Assembly (NCBI RefSeq): GCF_000425545.1 | Contig: NZ_AUDQ01000016.1 | Coordinates: 1-64,000, forward strand | From: Sporosarcina ureae DSM 2281 | GTDB lineage: Bacteria > Bacillota > Bacilli > Bacillales_A > Planococcaceae | Direction of reading: 5' to 3' | DNA length: 64,000 nt | Shown: piece by piece, positions 8,729 through 17,565 of the stretch | Position numbering within the stretch: position 1 is the first letter of the stretch | Layout: each line of letters opens with the position of its first letter | Made by a program: the position numbers and the translations under genes | The notes under the pieces: model-generated | The model's input: only the letters and a program-made list of their open reading frames with translations | Database searches by the model: none | Told to the model about the DNA's origin: nothing

Positions 8729-8860
8729 TCACCATTCGGTTATCAATCTTTCGTACAACGCCCCCAACTCGTCGTCTCCCATCTGCTCTACATAATGCAT
8801 CGAATAATTCGAGCGTAAGCAAATCACCAAGATTAGCACGCCGCGTTCTTCTTCGGTCAT
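8729..8860 (-). CDS. BH0509-like small phage protein
   Basis: 43 residues: MTEEERGVLILVICLRSNYS, then MHYVEQMGDDELGALYERLI. The layout (T.EER..LI.....Y....LEQM.DDEL..LY.R) resembles the tiny BH0509 family found in Bacillus phages and prophages. A strong ribosome binding site (GGTGGAGGTGGG) precedes the ATG, which overlaps the stop of the upstream gene by four bases (ATGA). It is the last gene of the phage-like replication module. Function unknown. Confidence 0.6.
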   Translation of the reverse strand: MTEEERGVLILVICLRSNYSMHYVEQMGDDELGALYERLITEW

Positions 8861-9327
8861 GCACCCACCTCCACCCGATACAACACACGCTCTCCTGCTT
8901 TCGCGTGCCCCACATACGCTGGGTACGTAATAATCTCTTTCTTATGTTCATACAAACATTCTTCGGCACCGGTTTCCGCAAAGGTCATGTAGTGGATCAT
9001 CAGTCGATCAGCTCGTGTGATGTTGCGTTGTTGTTCGCGAAATAATTCTTCATGTAGTCGGTAGGCATCCAGTGAATGTTCTGCTAGATAAAAGGCGTAC
9101 CAGTCATCAGGGCCGTCCATGACAAATAGATTTACTTTGCCGATATTCAAGTCGTTTTTCTCCATCAATCGCTTAATTTCCATTTCGTCAAATTCAATTG
9201 CTTGGAGTTTTTTACTGTCATCCTGAAATGTAACTTCGTCTTTTAGTAAGGCCCAGTAGATGCTGTTGGCTAAGTGTGCTAAATCCATTTCTAGTGCGTA
9301 GTCAAACATGTCTTGAACAGTGATCAT
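8857..9327 (-). CDS. Hypothetical protein of phage-like replication module
   Basis: 156 residues, acidic and mostly helical, with no membrane segment or motif I recognise. It opens MITVQDMFDYALEMDLAHLA and has a central VMDGPDDWYAFYLAE. The start overlaps the DnaB-like gene's stop by four bases, so it is translationally coupled to it. Its place after a phage-type helicase suggests a role in phage DNA metabolism or simple linkage; I assign no function. Confidence 0.7.
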   Translation of the reverse strand: MITVQDMFDYALEMDLAHLANSIYWALLKDEVTFQDDSKKLQAIEFDEMEIKRLMEKNDLNIGKVNLFVMDGPDDWYAFYLAEHSLDAYRLHEELFREQQRNITRADRLMIHYMTFAETGAEECLYEHKKEIITYPAYVGHAKAGERVLYRVEVGA

Positions 9328-10604
9328 CTGTTTTCTCCCCTTTTGTAATAGTCTTTATCGAAGTCATATAGCTTGCCAGTTTCTTTGCTGTAGATGGTCG
9401 TGATCGTGCCGGTCGGTCCATTGCGGTGTTTAGCAATTTCAATTTCCATTACATTTGTCGGTGCTTTCTCTCTGTCGTAATAATCTTCACGATGGAGAAG
9501 CGCGATGACATCAGCGTCTTGCTCTATATTTCCTGAGTCACGCAAGTCACTCATGATGGGATGCTTGTCGTGCCTCGTTTCAGACGCTCTTGATAGTTGC
9601 GATAAGACGACGACAGGACAGTTGAACTCTTTTGCCATCGCTTTTAATTCATTGCTGATCTGTCCGATTGCTACCGTCTGATTGATTACTTGGCCTTCAG
9701 GTCGAATGATTTGTAAGTAATCAATGAATATAATCGGTCGTTTGGTTGGATTCGTTTTGATGATATTCCGTGCTTTTGCTTTAATTTTTCTAACGGTTAA
9801 CGTGCTTTGATCGTCAATATGAATCCCCCCACCGTTCAAGTGATTCAGCGTGGGTGTCCACCGTTCTTTTTGTGGTTCGGTGAAATATTTATACGGATTG
9901 CGCATTCGTAAGCGATTGTATTCACCTGTCGCAGCGATCATTCGGTCAATCATCGATTTACGACTCATTTCAAGTGAGAAGATGATCGGCATATGTCCAT
10001 CTTTGCTGGCTTGTAGTGCGAAATGGTTAAGCACGTCCGTCTTTCCCATGGATGGCCGAGCCGCGACGATGATGTATTCGCAGCTTTGGAAGCCGTTCAG
10101 GATTTTATCCAAATCGCTAAGTCCTGTTGAAATGCCAGGCTTTGTTTCATCGGGTCTGAACGGTCTTTCATATTGTGTGAGTAGATGTTCCGTTAAAGTA
10201 GTCGCTTCTCTACCGCTACGGAGTTCTTCCAGTTCCCCTAAGGTATGCAGTACATCATCCGCACTCCAATCATGCTCAATCGCTTGTTGCAATATCCGTG
10301 CCAGTTCTTGCTTTTTCCATTGGTCGATGATCATCTCTTCGTATTCATCAAAACGTACGACATTCGCAAATCGTTTGAGCCCATATACGTAATTGACTCC
10401 TCCTAGATCGCTCGGTTCTCTTCCAGCCAAAACGGTAATATAATCTACCGGTTTTCCTTCCTGCGCCAATTCCCGCATGACCATGTAGATCATTTGATGA
10501 ACATGCCCCTGGAAGAATCTCGCTTGCATGTGACTATCGAGAATTAAATAATTTTCTTCAAACATCGCACCTAGTAAGCTTTTTTCAGCAAGTTCGTAAC
10601 TCAT
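9324..10604 (-). CDS. DnaB-like replicative DNA helicase, phage type
   Basis: The start used is the second of two close ATGs (MSYELAEKSLLGAMF), nine bases from AGGAG; the 5' end overlaps the upstream gene by 20 bases. An N-terminal DnaB domain (primase contact) is followed by a RecA-like core: Walker A ARPSMGKT, Walker B IIFIDYLQII, VVLSQLSR and SDLRDSGNIEQDAD. About 427 residues, slightly shorter than chromosomal DnaB (about 450). It unwinds DNA ahead of a fork. The neighbours are phage-like, so this is probably the helicase of a lost prophage or integrative element and not the host copy (inference). Confidence 0.88.
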   Translation of the reverse strand: MSYELAEKSLLGAMFEENYLILDSHMQARFFQGHVHQMIYMVMRELAQEGKPVDYITVLAGREPSDLGGVNYVYGLKRFANVVRFDEYEEMIIDQWKKQELARILQQAIEHDWSADDVLHTLGELEELRSGREATTLTEHLLTQYERPFRPDETKPGISTGLSDLDKILNGFQSCEYIIVAARPSMGKTDVLNHFALQASKDGHMPIIFSLEMSRKSMIDRMIAATGEYNRLRMRNPYKYFTEPQKERWTPTLNHLNGGGIHIDDQSTLTVRKIKAKARNIIKTNPTKRPIIFIDYLQIIRPEGQVINQTVAIGQISNELKAMAKEFNCPVVVLSQLSRASETRHDKHPIMSDLRDSGNIEQDADVIALLHREDYYDREKAPTNVMEIEIAKHRNGPTGTITTIYSKETGKLYDFDKDYYKRGENR

Positions 10605-11391
10605 ATGCATTCTCTCCTTTTTCAAAATCTAATGTGGGTGAAACATAGGCTTTCAATACGATTGATCGAACCATATCAACTGGGGCTTCATTCAAATAAT
10701 TTTCAAATTTCTCTGCTTTAAATAATGTCGATGGTTGTAAGTAGTGACGAAATTGTGGGTGATGGAGCCATTGCGCCACCTTCGTATCGATCACTAGTTT
10801 GAAATCGTCCAGTGTGTAGCCTTCTTCGATACGCTCATGGAGAAGATCCCTCGTCGTATTCGTATTGTCCTTGAATCGTTTGAAAGCTTTTTGGTTTAAA
10901 TACTCAATGACAGAAGAAATAGTGGCGAGATCCTTCTCGCTATATCTTTTTTTCTTTGTAGTGTGTTTAAGTTCTTTGGTTATTGCTGGGAGCAAAACGT
11001 TCTCCTCAGACAGACGTTTTTGTTCGACTCTATCGACCATTTCTGTCCGCTCGAATGGTACAAATTCGCCGCACGTCTGTGACAGCTTTTCGTAGTTAAT
11101 CCGATACCATTTCGTGCGATCCATTGGCATTTTATTGTATTCAGAAGTAATGATCAGTTCGTCTGTCTCCAGTTTTTTCACTAGCCTTTTCATCACATGA
11201 GCCTTCCAGCACGGGAATTCATGCGTCCACTCTTCATACGTGTTATACACCCATCGATGACCATCGTTGATATTTTTAGATATTTGCAATCGATAATGCA
11301 GTTGCTGTAGAAACAGCGCTTCATTCGTGCCAACTATTGCCGCAAACTGTGGGGAGAATGGTATTTTGATATCTTGGATTTTTCGTTTCAT
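10585..11391 (-). CDS. Phage replication protein with conserved phage C-terminal domain
   Basis: Starts at MKRKIQDIKIPFSPQFAAIV, chosen for the AGGAGG nine bases upstream rather than an ATG 45 bases earlier. The first 120 residues look like a winged-helix DNA-binding region (EALFLQQLHYRL, WVYNTYEEW, MKRLVKKLETDELI). The C-terminal 90 (VIEYLNQKAFKRF, YTLDDFKLVIDTKVAQWL, LQPSTLFKAEKFENYL) match the conserved phage C-terminal domain found in replisome-organiser/DnaD-like proteins. Such proteins bind the phage origin and help load the helicase encoded next. First gene of the module. Confidence 0.8.
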   Translation of the reverse strand: MKRKIQDIKIPFSPQFAAIVGTNEALFLQQLHYRLQISKNINDGHRWVYNTYEEWTHEFPCWKAHVMKRLVKKLETDELIITSEYNKMPMDRTKWYRINYEKLSQTCGEFVPFERTEMVDRVEQKRLSEENVLLPAITKELKHTTKKKRYSEKDLATISSVIEYLNQKAFKRFKDNTNTTRDLLHERIEEGYTLDDFKLVIDTKVAQWLHHPQFRHYLQPSTLFKAEKFENYLNEAPVDMVRSIVLKAYVSPTLDFEKGENAYELRTC

Positions 11392-11514
11392 TATTCTGTG
11401 CCTCCTGTTTAGTTGCTTGATGATTTGTTCTTTCATTAGTCATATAGAAGAATTATTCAAAAAGGATACTGGTTTTAAAAATTTATTTATTATTTGTTTA
11501 AATTCGCGTACAAA

Positions 11515-11553
11515 AAAAGAAGTTACGGCTCGTTTTGAGCTGTAACTTCTTTT
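11515..11553 (-). terminator. Terminator of the alkaline phosphatase gene
   Basis: AAAAGAAGTTACGGCTC and GAGCTGTAACTTCTTTT form a 17-bp stem with one G-T wobble and a 5-base loop. Confidence 0.88.
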
Positions 11554-11628
11554 CGTAGGGACTTTTTTAAAAATAGAACTATGAAAACACTTTTCACACA
11601 TATTTTTTCCTGGTTCCGTTTGTAAGAA

Positions 11629-13002
11629 TTACTTCTTACCTCCAATAATTTCAAAGAGTATATTCGCATGATCGGTATTATCTAACAATCCTGTAAAGCG
11701 CTCTTTGGATGGCCCATATGCATAAATAGGTACATCTTCACCAGTATGTCCACCGGTTGTCCAACCCGTATAGGAGCGTGTGTCAACAATCTGCTTAATA
11801 GCCGTTTCAACATCACTCGCCTCTGTACCTGCCGCTTCGACTGCTTCTATTTCTTTCTGTTCTAACGGTAAACTTTCTTGGTCGATGTAGCGTACCAATG
11901 TCTCTTCTACATTGTTCCCGTTTGCTATTTCTTGAGAAATGAAGGCGGGAGTACGTTTCACTGCTTTGATTGCGTCAGCGGACCAATCATATACGCCATC
12001 CGCGCCTATAGAAAATCCTCCAGTTGAATGATCCGCAGTAGCAACTACTAATGTGTGCTCATCTTGTTCCGCAAATTCGATGGCTGCCTTGAATGCTTTC
12101 TCGAAGTCTTCCATTTCACTCATTGCACCAACAATATCATTGTCATGTCCTGCCCAGTCGATTTGGCTTCCTTCTACCATGAGGAAAAATCCGTCTTCGT
12201 TTTTCTTCAATCGCTCAATTGCCGCTTCAGTCATTTCTTCCAACGAAGGCGTTTCTGCCGGACGGTCGATCATTTTGGACATGCCGCCATCCGCGAACAA
12301 CCCAAGTATTTTATCGTTCTTATTGTCCAATAATTCTTCTTTCGTCGTGACATATCCGTATCCATCCAGTTCGAATGAATGCGCATGGCTCAAGTCTTCC
12401 CTCACAAAATGTTTTTTCCCGCCACCGAGAAGGACATCAATTGTATGCTCGCCATTGATGCGTTCATTGTAATAATCGTCGGCGATCTCATCCATATTCT
12501 TTCTACTTTCATTATGGGCACCGTATGCTGCAGGAGTAGCATGTGTGATTTCAGAAGTCGCGACGAGCCCAGTCGATTTCCCTGCCTTTTTTGCCGCTTC
12601 GAGAACGGTTTCCACGCGCTCTTTCTGTTTATCTACTGCAATTGCGTTATTGTATGTTTTGACACCTGATGACATAGCCGTTGCTGCGGACGCTGAATCT
12701 GTAATCGATTCCTCGTCATCATCAGGATACGTCATTTGTTGACCCACTAGATGTTGATCGAACGCTGTTAACTCGATCTCAGGGGTAGTCGGGTCATCTT
12801 TGAAGTAACGATAAGCGGATGTATAGGAACTTCCCATCCCATCCCCAATCAAGAATATGACGTTCTTGATCTCCGGAGCGTCGTCCTGTTCCACTTCGTC
12901 AGCTGAACTCGCTGAATAATTACTAGTCCAAATGGCTCCACCAATTAATGCAGCGGAAAGCGCTACTACGGGCACGATGGTCTTTCTCATCTTCTTCAAC
13001 AA
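11629..13002 (-). CDS. Alkaline phosphatase, secreted
   Basis: Start TTG seven bases from AGGAGG. An N-terminal signal peptide (MRKTIVPVVALSAALIGGAI) is followed by a mature PhoA-family enzyme. Visible motifs are NVIFLIGDGMG (metal Asp), the nucleophile Ser in TDSASAATAMSSGVKT, MVEGSQIDWAGHDND, VVATADHSTGG and TGGHTGEDVPIYAYGP; together these carry the two-zinc site. About 457 residues, normal for PhoA/PhoB of B. subtilis. It releases phosphate from esters outside the cell. A Pho-box-like pair of TTTACA/CTTACA repeats lies upstream, which suggests PhoP-PhoR control. It stands alone with its own terminator. Confidence 0.93.
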   Translation of the reverse strand: MLKKMRKTIVPVVALSAALIGGAIWTSNYSASSADEVEQDDAPEIKNVIFLIGDGMGSSYTSAYRYFKDDPTTPEIELTAFDQHLVGQQMTYPDDDEESITDSASAATAMSSGVKTYNNAIAVDKQKERVETVLEAAKKAGKSTGLVATSEITHATPAAYGAHNESRKNMDEIADDYYNERINGEHTIDVLLGGGKKHFVREDLSHAHSFELDGYGYVTTKEELLDNKNDKILGLFADGGMSKMIDRPAETPSLEEMTEAAIERLKKNEDGFFLMVEGSQIDWAGHDNDIVGAMSEMEDFEKAFKAAIEFAEQDEHTLVVATADHSTGGFSIGADGVYDWSADAIKAVKRTPAFISQEIANGNNVEETLVRYIDQESLPLEQKEIEAVEAAGTEASDVETAIKQIVDTRSYTGWTTGGHTGEDVPIYAYGPSKERFTGLLDNTDHANILFEIIGGKK

Positions 13003-13071
13003 TAAACAACCTCCTGTATTTGTAATCAACTTCCACTCTACTAGAAGATTATTAATATATGGGGAAGGCTG

Positions 13072-13088
13072 TGTAAATGGTTTGTAAG
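13072..13088 (-). promoter_or_regulatory. Putative PhoP box before the alkaline phosphatase gene
   Basis: On the minus strand CTTACA, 5 bases, TTTACA. B. subtilis PhoP binds TT(A/T/C)ACA-like hexamers spaced 5 bases apart. A weak -10 (TAATAA) lies 17 bases further on. Only two clear repeats are seen, where four are common. Confidence 0.5.
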
Positions 13089-13501
13089 GAAAGAGTTTTT
13101 TATAAATTGTTTTGTCGCTAATCTATTAGATTATAAGGTAGGTCGGAGTCACTTTTGTAACAATGTGAATAATTCTTCTATTAAAGAGCCGTTTTGTGTC
13201 GCGTCCTAGCGTAATTCTTATGACTGTACATCAGTTCCTGTATGATTTAATCTAGTCGGTATATGCCCCCCGTTCACCGCTGCGAGCGTGTATTCTTTTG
13301 TATTTATCAATTTGTTCAAAATTGTGATAAATTTACATCTAACGCCGATTACAGATGGTTTAATCGACTATGACTATACAGGTTTTGTGGAGGTACTTCA
13401 TTTTAATGCTTTGAGAAGATTTAAGACCAAGGCTTTGAATTATTAAATCCACTCGTCTCTCTCTTGTTTGTATTTCAATCGTTAGTCATATTATTTTTCA
13501 T
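13089..13501. other. Intergenic stretch with no recognisable gene
   Basis: About 410 bases between the phosphatase promoter and the kdgT terminator. Short open stretches exist on the plus strand (about 13320-13445) but have no start signal and match nothing I recognise; they may be decayed coding sequence. Confidence 0.35.
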
Positions 13502-13566
13502 AAAAAAAGACGGTTCACAATGAGTTTTCAAGGTTAATACCTTTGTTTCTTTGTGAGCCACCTTTT
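13502..13566 (-). terminator. Terminator at the end of the sugar-acid operon
   Basis: GGTTCACAA and TTGTGAGCC pair (one G-T) around a long loop that holds a small inner hairpin (AAGGT/ACCTT). An A-run on the left becomes a T-run on the minus strand. Confidence 0.65.
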
Positions 13567-13639
13567 GAATAATTATAAACTGCCAAAATTGTTCCACATC
13601 AAAAAAATATGCAAAAAGTTATTATTAGAATGCCCATCT

Positions 13640-14743
13640 CTATTTTCGCAGAGGCGGTCGTGTATCATACGACTCTGTCTTAACCTTACTAACATCAATA
13701 CCGGCAACCTTCCCTGCAAATGCAAATTCCTGACTCTCACTTACTGCACTATTTATTTGATGTACAGTTTCTTGATCTTCTGAAGCAATAGATTTATCTT
13801 CAAACTTTGTGTATTTCACTAATAATGCAAGTACAATCGGAATCAGAATTGCCGTTGTAACAGCCGAAGCTGCAACTTGAACAGTAGCCAGTGGTGCAAC
13901 GCTCAAAAACGATGCATTGGCAGCGGCAATGACACCGGGTACCATGACCGCGTTTCCGGCAGTAGTTCCTTCAGCGGCTCCTACGATGGGATTCCACCCC
14001 AACGCTTTAAATACCAGGTAAGCTGCTCCTCCAGTGAATACGACTGTAACAACGCCAAGAAGAATGCCGCTCGCGCCACCTTTTACAACATCTGTTAAGT
14101 TGATGCCCATACCCAATGCGAATGATAGGAAAGGGATAATGATATCTGATCCTTTCACCAACATATCCCGCAATTCCATATCTGTATTACCGATGATGAT
14201 TCCAATAACTAACGGTAGCAATACTGTAATGAAAGCAGTCGCAGAAAACATTCCTTCAACGAATCCCATGGCTCCGAATATTGATAAAGCAACCATAGTT
14301 AGAAGAGGTCCATCATTCAATACAAGTACAGAATAAGCAGCTTTATCTTCTTTATTACCATATTGTGAAGCTACTGCCATGTAGACAATTCCATTACTAT
14401 TAGACATGGCTGCCATAATCGCAAGTGGAGCTAAACCGAGCCACAAACCGTTTGGACCAGCCAGGAAATATGCTAGGAATGTAAAGACCCCGGCAACAAA
14501 CCACTTTATTCCTAGAAGTGTAGCACCTTTTGCAACACTCACGCCAAAACTTTTAACGTTTAATTGGGCCCCCGCCGTCAATAGGTAGAGCGCTGCTAAT
14601 ACTGGGACAGAATCTACGAACAACGCTTGAGTAAAGCCGCCAATACGCAGAAGATTAGGGAAGAATGTGTTAATAACTGCTGCCAGAAGAAGAGGTACGA
14701 CCATCATACCTCCAGGAATTCTCTCCAAGTTCTTTTTAATCAT
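13640..14743 (-). CDS. kdgT: 2-keto-3-deoxygluconate permease (KdgT family)
   Basis: About 367 residues with roughly ten membrane segments. LERIPGGMMVVPLLLAAVIN, SVPVLAALYLLTAGAQLN, ALGMGINL and AAEGTTAGNAVMVPG are KdgT-type motifs. It imports 2-keto-3-deoxygluconate or related 2-keto-3-deoxy sugar acids, probably with H+. The start is the ATG eight bases after AAGGTGG, not the GTG before it. It is the last gene of the IclR-headed unit and feeds the same pathway as its neighbours. A cytoplasmic tail with DVSKVKTESYD ends the protein. Confidence 0.88.
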   Translation of the reverse strand: MIKKNLERIPGGMMVVPLLLAAVINTFFPNLLRIGGFTQALFVDSVPVLAALYLLTAGAQLNVKSFGVSVAKGATLLGIKWFVAGVFTFLAYFLAGPNGLWLGLAPLAIMAAMSNSNGIVYMAVASQYGNKEDKAAYSVLVLNDGPLLTMVALSIFGAMGFVEGMFSATAFITVLLPLVIGIIIGNTDMELRDMLVKGSDIIIPFLSFALGMGINLTDVVKGGASGILLGVVTVVFTGGAAYLVFKALGWNPIVGAAEGTTAGNAVMVPGVIAAANASFLSVAPLATVQVAASAVTTAILIPIVLALLVKYTKFEDKSIASEDQETVHQINSAVSESQEFAFAGKVAGIDVSKVKTESYDTRPPLRK

Positions 14744-14799
14744 AAGTTTCGCCACCTTCTAATATCTAACTTTAATTTTTTTAGCTGCAATAAGGTTAC

Positions 14800-15957
14800 T
14801 TATATACTTTCAGCAAGTCTCCAAATGGCGAATTCTTGATTTAGTTCATTCTCGGCTGCAGTCTTTTCCCCATTTGATACAGTTATGACTTTTTCAAAAA
14901 TTTCTTTACCAATATCATTTATGCTATTGTTTTGGTCTATGATTTTACCTGCATTAATATCGATATGTTCGGACATGATCTCATAGACTTTAGGATTGGT
15001 ACCGATTTTAATAACCGGAACGATTGGCGAGCCTGTCGGGGATCCTTTACCAGTAGAGAACAGCACTACCTGTGCACCACCTGCTGCTAATCCACATACA
15101 GACTCGACGTCATATCCAGGTGTGTCCATAAACACAAAACCTTTCTCAGTCGGTTTTCCTGCATATGAAATGACTTCTTTTAGAGGCGTGCCGCCCCCTT
15201 TCTTTATACAGCCAAGCGACTTTTCTTCAAGTGTAGTTAGCCCGCCTGCCATATTTCCTGGTGTTGGATTCGCGGAACGGATATCTTCCCCGGTCTGCTT
15301 TATTCGGTGCTCGTAAGTTCGAACAATATCCAAGAACTCTCTTCCCACTTCACGATTTATCGCATTGCTTGCTAAAATGTGCTCCGCTCCAATCGCTTCA
15401 GTAGTTTCTGCTAAGACGCTCGTACCACCCTCGCGGACAATCATATCGGAAAATGCCCCTATAGAAGGATTAGCTGTGATTCCGGACCATGCATCTGATC
15501 CACCGCACTCTAATCCAACAATTAGTTCAGTAATATCACATTGCTCACGAACTTCTTTTTTACTATTTTCTAAAGCCGTCAACAACCAGGATCTTCCTTC
15601 CTGCAGGATTTCCGGTATTTTCTGGTTCTTATTTAAACAAACTGTATGGACCGGCTTCCCTTTTTTCCTTAAAACCTTATAAATTTCTTGCGCTATTGGA
15701 TCATTTTCTGTGCCTACTACCAGTGTAGCGCTTACATTAGAATGACCAGCAGTACCTACTAGCGTTCGTAATGTCTGTGTATGATCTTCCGGGAATTGAG
15801 CTACCCCTCCGTGATGAATAACTGGAATAACACCCGGAGTCAAATTGGCTATTTTCCTGGTAAGTGCACTCAATTCTCCTACTGTATTGATTACGATCAC
15901 ATGGTTTCTGACGCCAATACTGCCGTCAGGTCTGCGATATCCGCCGAATGTCTTCAT
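14800..15957 (-). CDS. UxaA-family dehydratase, large (C-terminal-type) subunit 1
   Basis: About 385 residues beginning MKTFGGYRRPDGSIGVRNHV, which equals the second/third domain of altronate/galactarate dehydratases (UxaA/GarD) without the SAF domain. Conserved Cys and metal-site segments are visible: LIVGLECGGSDAWSGITANP, NPTPGNMAGGLTTLEEKSLG, VVLFSTGKGSPTGSPIVPVI. The SAF domain is encoded by the 104-residue gene just upstream, so the enzyme is split, as in SuyA/SuyB sulfolactate lyase. It should remove water from an aldonate or similar hydroxy acid, using iron. Ribosome binding site GGGGGGAT before the chosen ATG. Confidence 0.85.
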   Translation of the reverse strand: MKTFGGYRRPDGSIGVRNHVIVINTVGELSALTRKIANLTPGVIPVIHHGGVAQFPEDHTQTLRTLVGTAGHSNVSATLVVGTENDPIAQEIYKVLRKKGKPVHTVCLNKNQKIPEILQEGRSWLLTALENSKKEVREQCDITELIVGLECGGSDAWSGITANPSIGAFSDMIVREGGTSVLAETTEAIGAEHILASNAINREVGREFLDIVRTYEHRIKQTGEDIRSANPTPGNMAGGLTTLEEKSLGCIKKGGGTPLKEVISYAGKPTEKGFVFMDTPGYDVESVCGLAAGGAQVVLFSTGKGSPTGSPIVPVIKIGTNPKVYEIMSEHIDINAGKIIDQNNSINDIGKEIFEKVITVSNGEKTAAENELNQEFAIWRLAESI

Positions 15958-15990
15958 GTTTGATCCCCCCGTATGCAAAAAAATATGATT

Positions 15991-16305
15991 CTAGTCTCCC
16001 ATTACATGATTAATGATTTCCAATCTTTCGTTTTCATTTAGACCACGAACGTTATGTACATGGACATGAGAAGCTGTAGGAATCTCATTTGTTGCCTTAC
16101 CAATACACTCTCCATATTTTTTAATTTCCTCATTTTCGTTTATAACATGTAACGATATTTTATGCCCGTAGGGAATTTCCTCCAAGGCAACCAGATTACT
16201 TTCGAAATTACTAATTAACACCACCTCACCTTCCCTAATCCGTTGTAACGCGACGGCCACATTATCTTTTGGGTCCAATTTTAAAGCGTTGTAACTAACT
16301 TCCAT
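15991..16305 (-). CDS. UxaA-family dehydratase, small SAF-domain subunit
   Basis: 104 residues: NALKLDPKDNVAVALQRIRE, GEVVLISNF, IPYGHKISLHVI, IKKYGECIGKATNEI, HVHVHNVRG. This is the complete SAF domain that forms the N-terminus of one-piece altronate dehydratases (the DNVAVAL, G.K.A...I..G..VIKYG..IG.AT..I..G..VHVHN pattern). It probably partners one or both of the large UxaA-like proteins flanking it, which are in the same operon with 18- and 33-base gaps. Confidence 0.88.
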   Translation of the reverse strand: MEVSYNALKLDPKDNVAVALQRIREGEVVLISNFESNLVALEEIPYGHKISLHVINENEEIKKYGECIGKATNEIPTASHVHVHNVRGLNENERLEIINHVMGD

Positions 16306-16323
16306 GCTGATCTCTCCCCTTCA

Positions 16324-17442
16324 TCAGAACGTTGTGCCAATATGTGGGATTGCAAATTCCCCTAATTCATATTCTTCTAGTGCCGTTAGTTCCCCAGAGC
16401 TTACTTGAAGTAATTTTTCTAAGAGGGTAACTGTTTGCTTCTCTTCATTGCCTTGTGTTATATAAAAGTCCACATGATCACGATGAGTCTGACTCACATT
16501 ACAGGGTGCTAGGCTGATGCAAGGGATAACGTTGGAAGTTGCTAGGATTCCTTCTTTTGAAATAATCAGCGCCACATTGCATCCCACCGAAACGAAGTTG
16601 GAAATAGTTTCAACGATATTGTCAGATGATTTCAAGAGATATAATCCTCTATCGGACGGTTTTTCGTTGATATCTAAAAGTTCTACCAAATTATTTGATT
16701 CAAATAGTTTCGCTTCATGCGCAGCAAGGCTCTTCTCTTCATCAGTAAATACTGAAAGCGCATAACTTTCGTCTTTTTCCCATCGACGGCGATTAAGACC
16801 TTCACTCAGTGTTTTCAGCATTTCCGCTGTACGCATATCTTTGGTTTTTGCAGCAAGAAGATTTCCACTCGGTTCAAGTGTTCTGGTCAGACTGCAAATA
16901 ACCGTCGAATCGTTTTCTAATAGCTTATCGATTAAAGCGCTTACAACAGGAGTAGTTATTGCTAATGTCTGTTCGTCCATATCCGCTGTAATGATCCCAA
17001 CTTTCAGCTTAGAAATTGGCAGTTCCGTTCTTTGCTGGTTAGTGATGTCTTTAGACCATTCGCTGGCAATTGCAACACCTTTAGCAACTGTATTAGTCCC
17101 ACCCGCCATTTGCTGAATGCTAAATCCATCAATGGGCTTAACTTTAGGTATAGCTGCTAATAAACCAGTCACTTGATTGGTTTCACAACCTAAGCCTATT
17201 AATAGATTACTGTGGAAGTTTGGATTTTCTGCAACACCTGATAACATACTTTTTGTGACGTTGAAATCATCGCCTAATTGTGCACAACCATTAGAGTGAA
17301 CAATCGGTACCGCGCAATCAACCTTACTCGCAATTTCATTTGTCACAGTACTTGAGCAAATAACGGAGCTGATAATCCCTATATTATTTCTAGTTCCCGC
17401 TGAACCATCGCTTCTCATATAACCTTTAAAAGAATATCCCAT
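16324..17442 (-). CDS. UxaA-family dehydratase, divergent large subunit 2
   Basis: About 372 residues, starting MGYSFKGYMRSDGSAGTRNN. The N-terminal half keeps the family layout: GTRNNIGIISSVICSSTV, VHSNGCAQLGDD, LLIGLGCETNQ, QQMAGGTNTV. The C-terminal half is much less conserved than in subunit 1; the STGKGSPTG stretch there reads ALIISKEGILATSNVIPCIS. It may be a partner subunit, a second enzyme with another substrate, or a drifting paralogue. Start chosen nine bases after AAAGGTG. Co-transcribed with the SAF gene and subunit 1. Confidence 0.78.
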   Translation of the reverse strand: MGYSFKGYMRSDGSAGTRNNIGIISSVICSSTVTNEIASKVDCAVPIVHSNGCAQLGDDFNVTKSMLSGVAENPNFHSNLLIGLGCETNQVTGLLAAIPKVKPIDGFSIQQMAGGTNTVAKGVAIASEWSKDITNQQRTELPISKLKVGIITADMDEQTLAITTPVVSALIDKLLENDSTVICSLTRTLEPSGNLLAAKTKDMRTAEMLKTLSEGLNRRRWEKDESYALSVFTDEEKSLAAHEAKLFESNNLVELLDINEKPSDRGLYLLKSSDNIVETISNFVSVGCNVALIISKEGILATSNVIPCISLAPCNVSQTHRDHVDFYITQGNEEKQTVTLLEKLLQVSSGELTALEEYELGEFAIPHIGTTF

Positions 17443-17491
17443 AGCCACCTTCACCTTTCTTCCTGCTATAATAGATAGAAGGAATTAGTAA

Positions 17492-17523
17492 ATGATCCTG
17501 GTGAAAATAGTTACCAGGATCAT
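17492..17523. other. Strong intercistronic hairpin
   Basis: ATGATCCTGGT and ACCAGGATCAT form a perfect 11-bp stem with a 10-base loop between the U32-like gene and UxaA subunit 2. No T-run follows, so it is more likely an mRNA processing or stability element, or an operator, than a terminator. Confidence 0.6.
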
Positions 17524-17565
17524 CTACCGTATTTACTGTTTCATCCGCATCGATTATTTTGGATG

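Noticed and set aside
8676..8981. 101-codon minus-strand frame overlapping two small phage genes
   Set aside because: Arg-rich shadow in another frame; the 43- and 156-codon genes have proper ribosome binding sites and an ATGA coupling.
12053..12742. Several overlapping plus-strand frames of 65-139 codons
   Set aside because: They are antisense shadows of the alkaline phosphatase gene, which has clear catalytic motifs on the minus strand.
13320..13445. Short open plus-strand stretch (about 40 codons)
   Set aside because: No start signal and no family recognised; too short to call even as a remnant.
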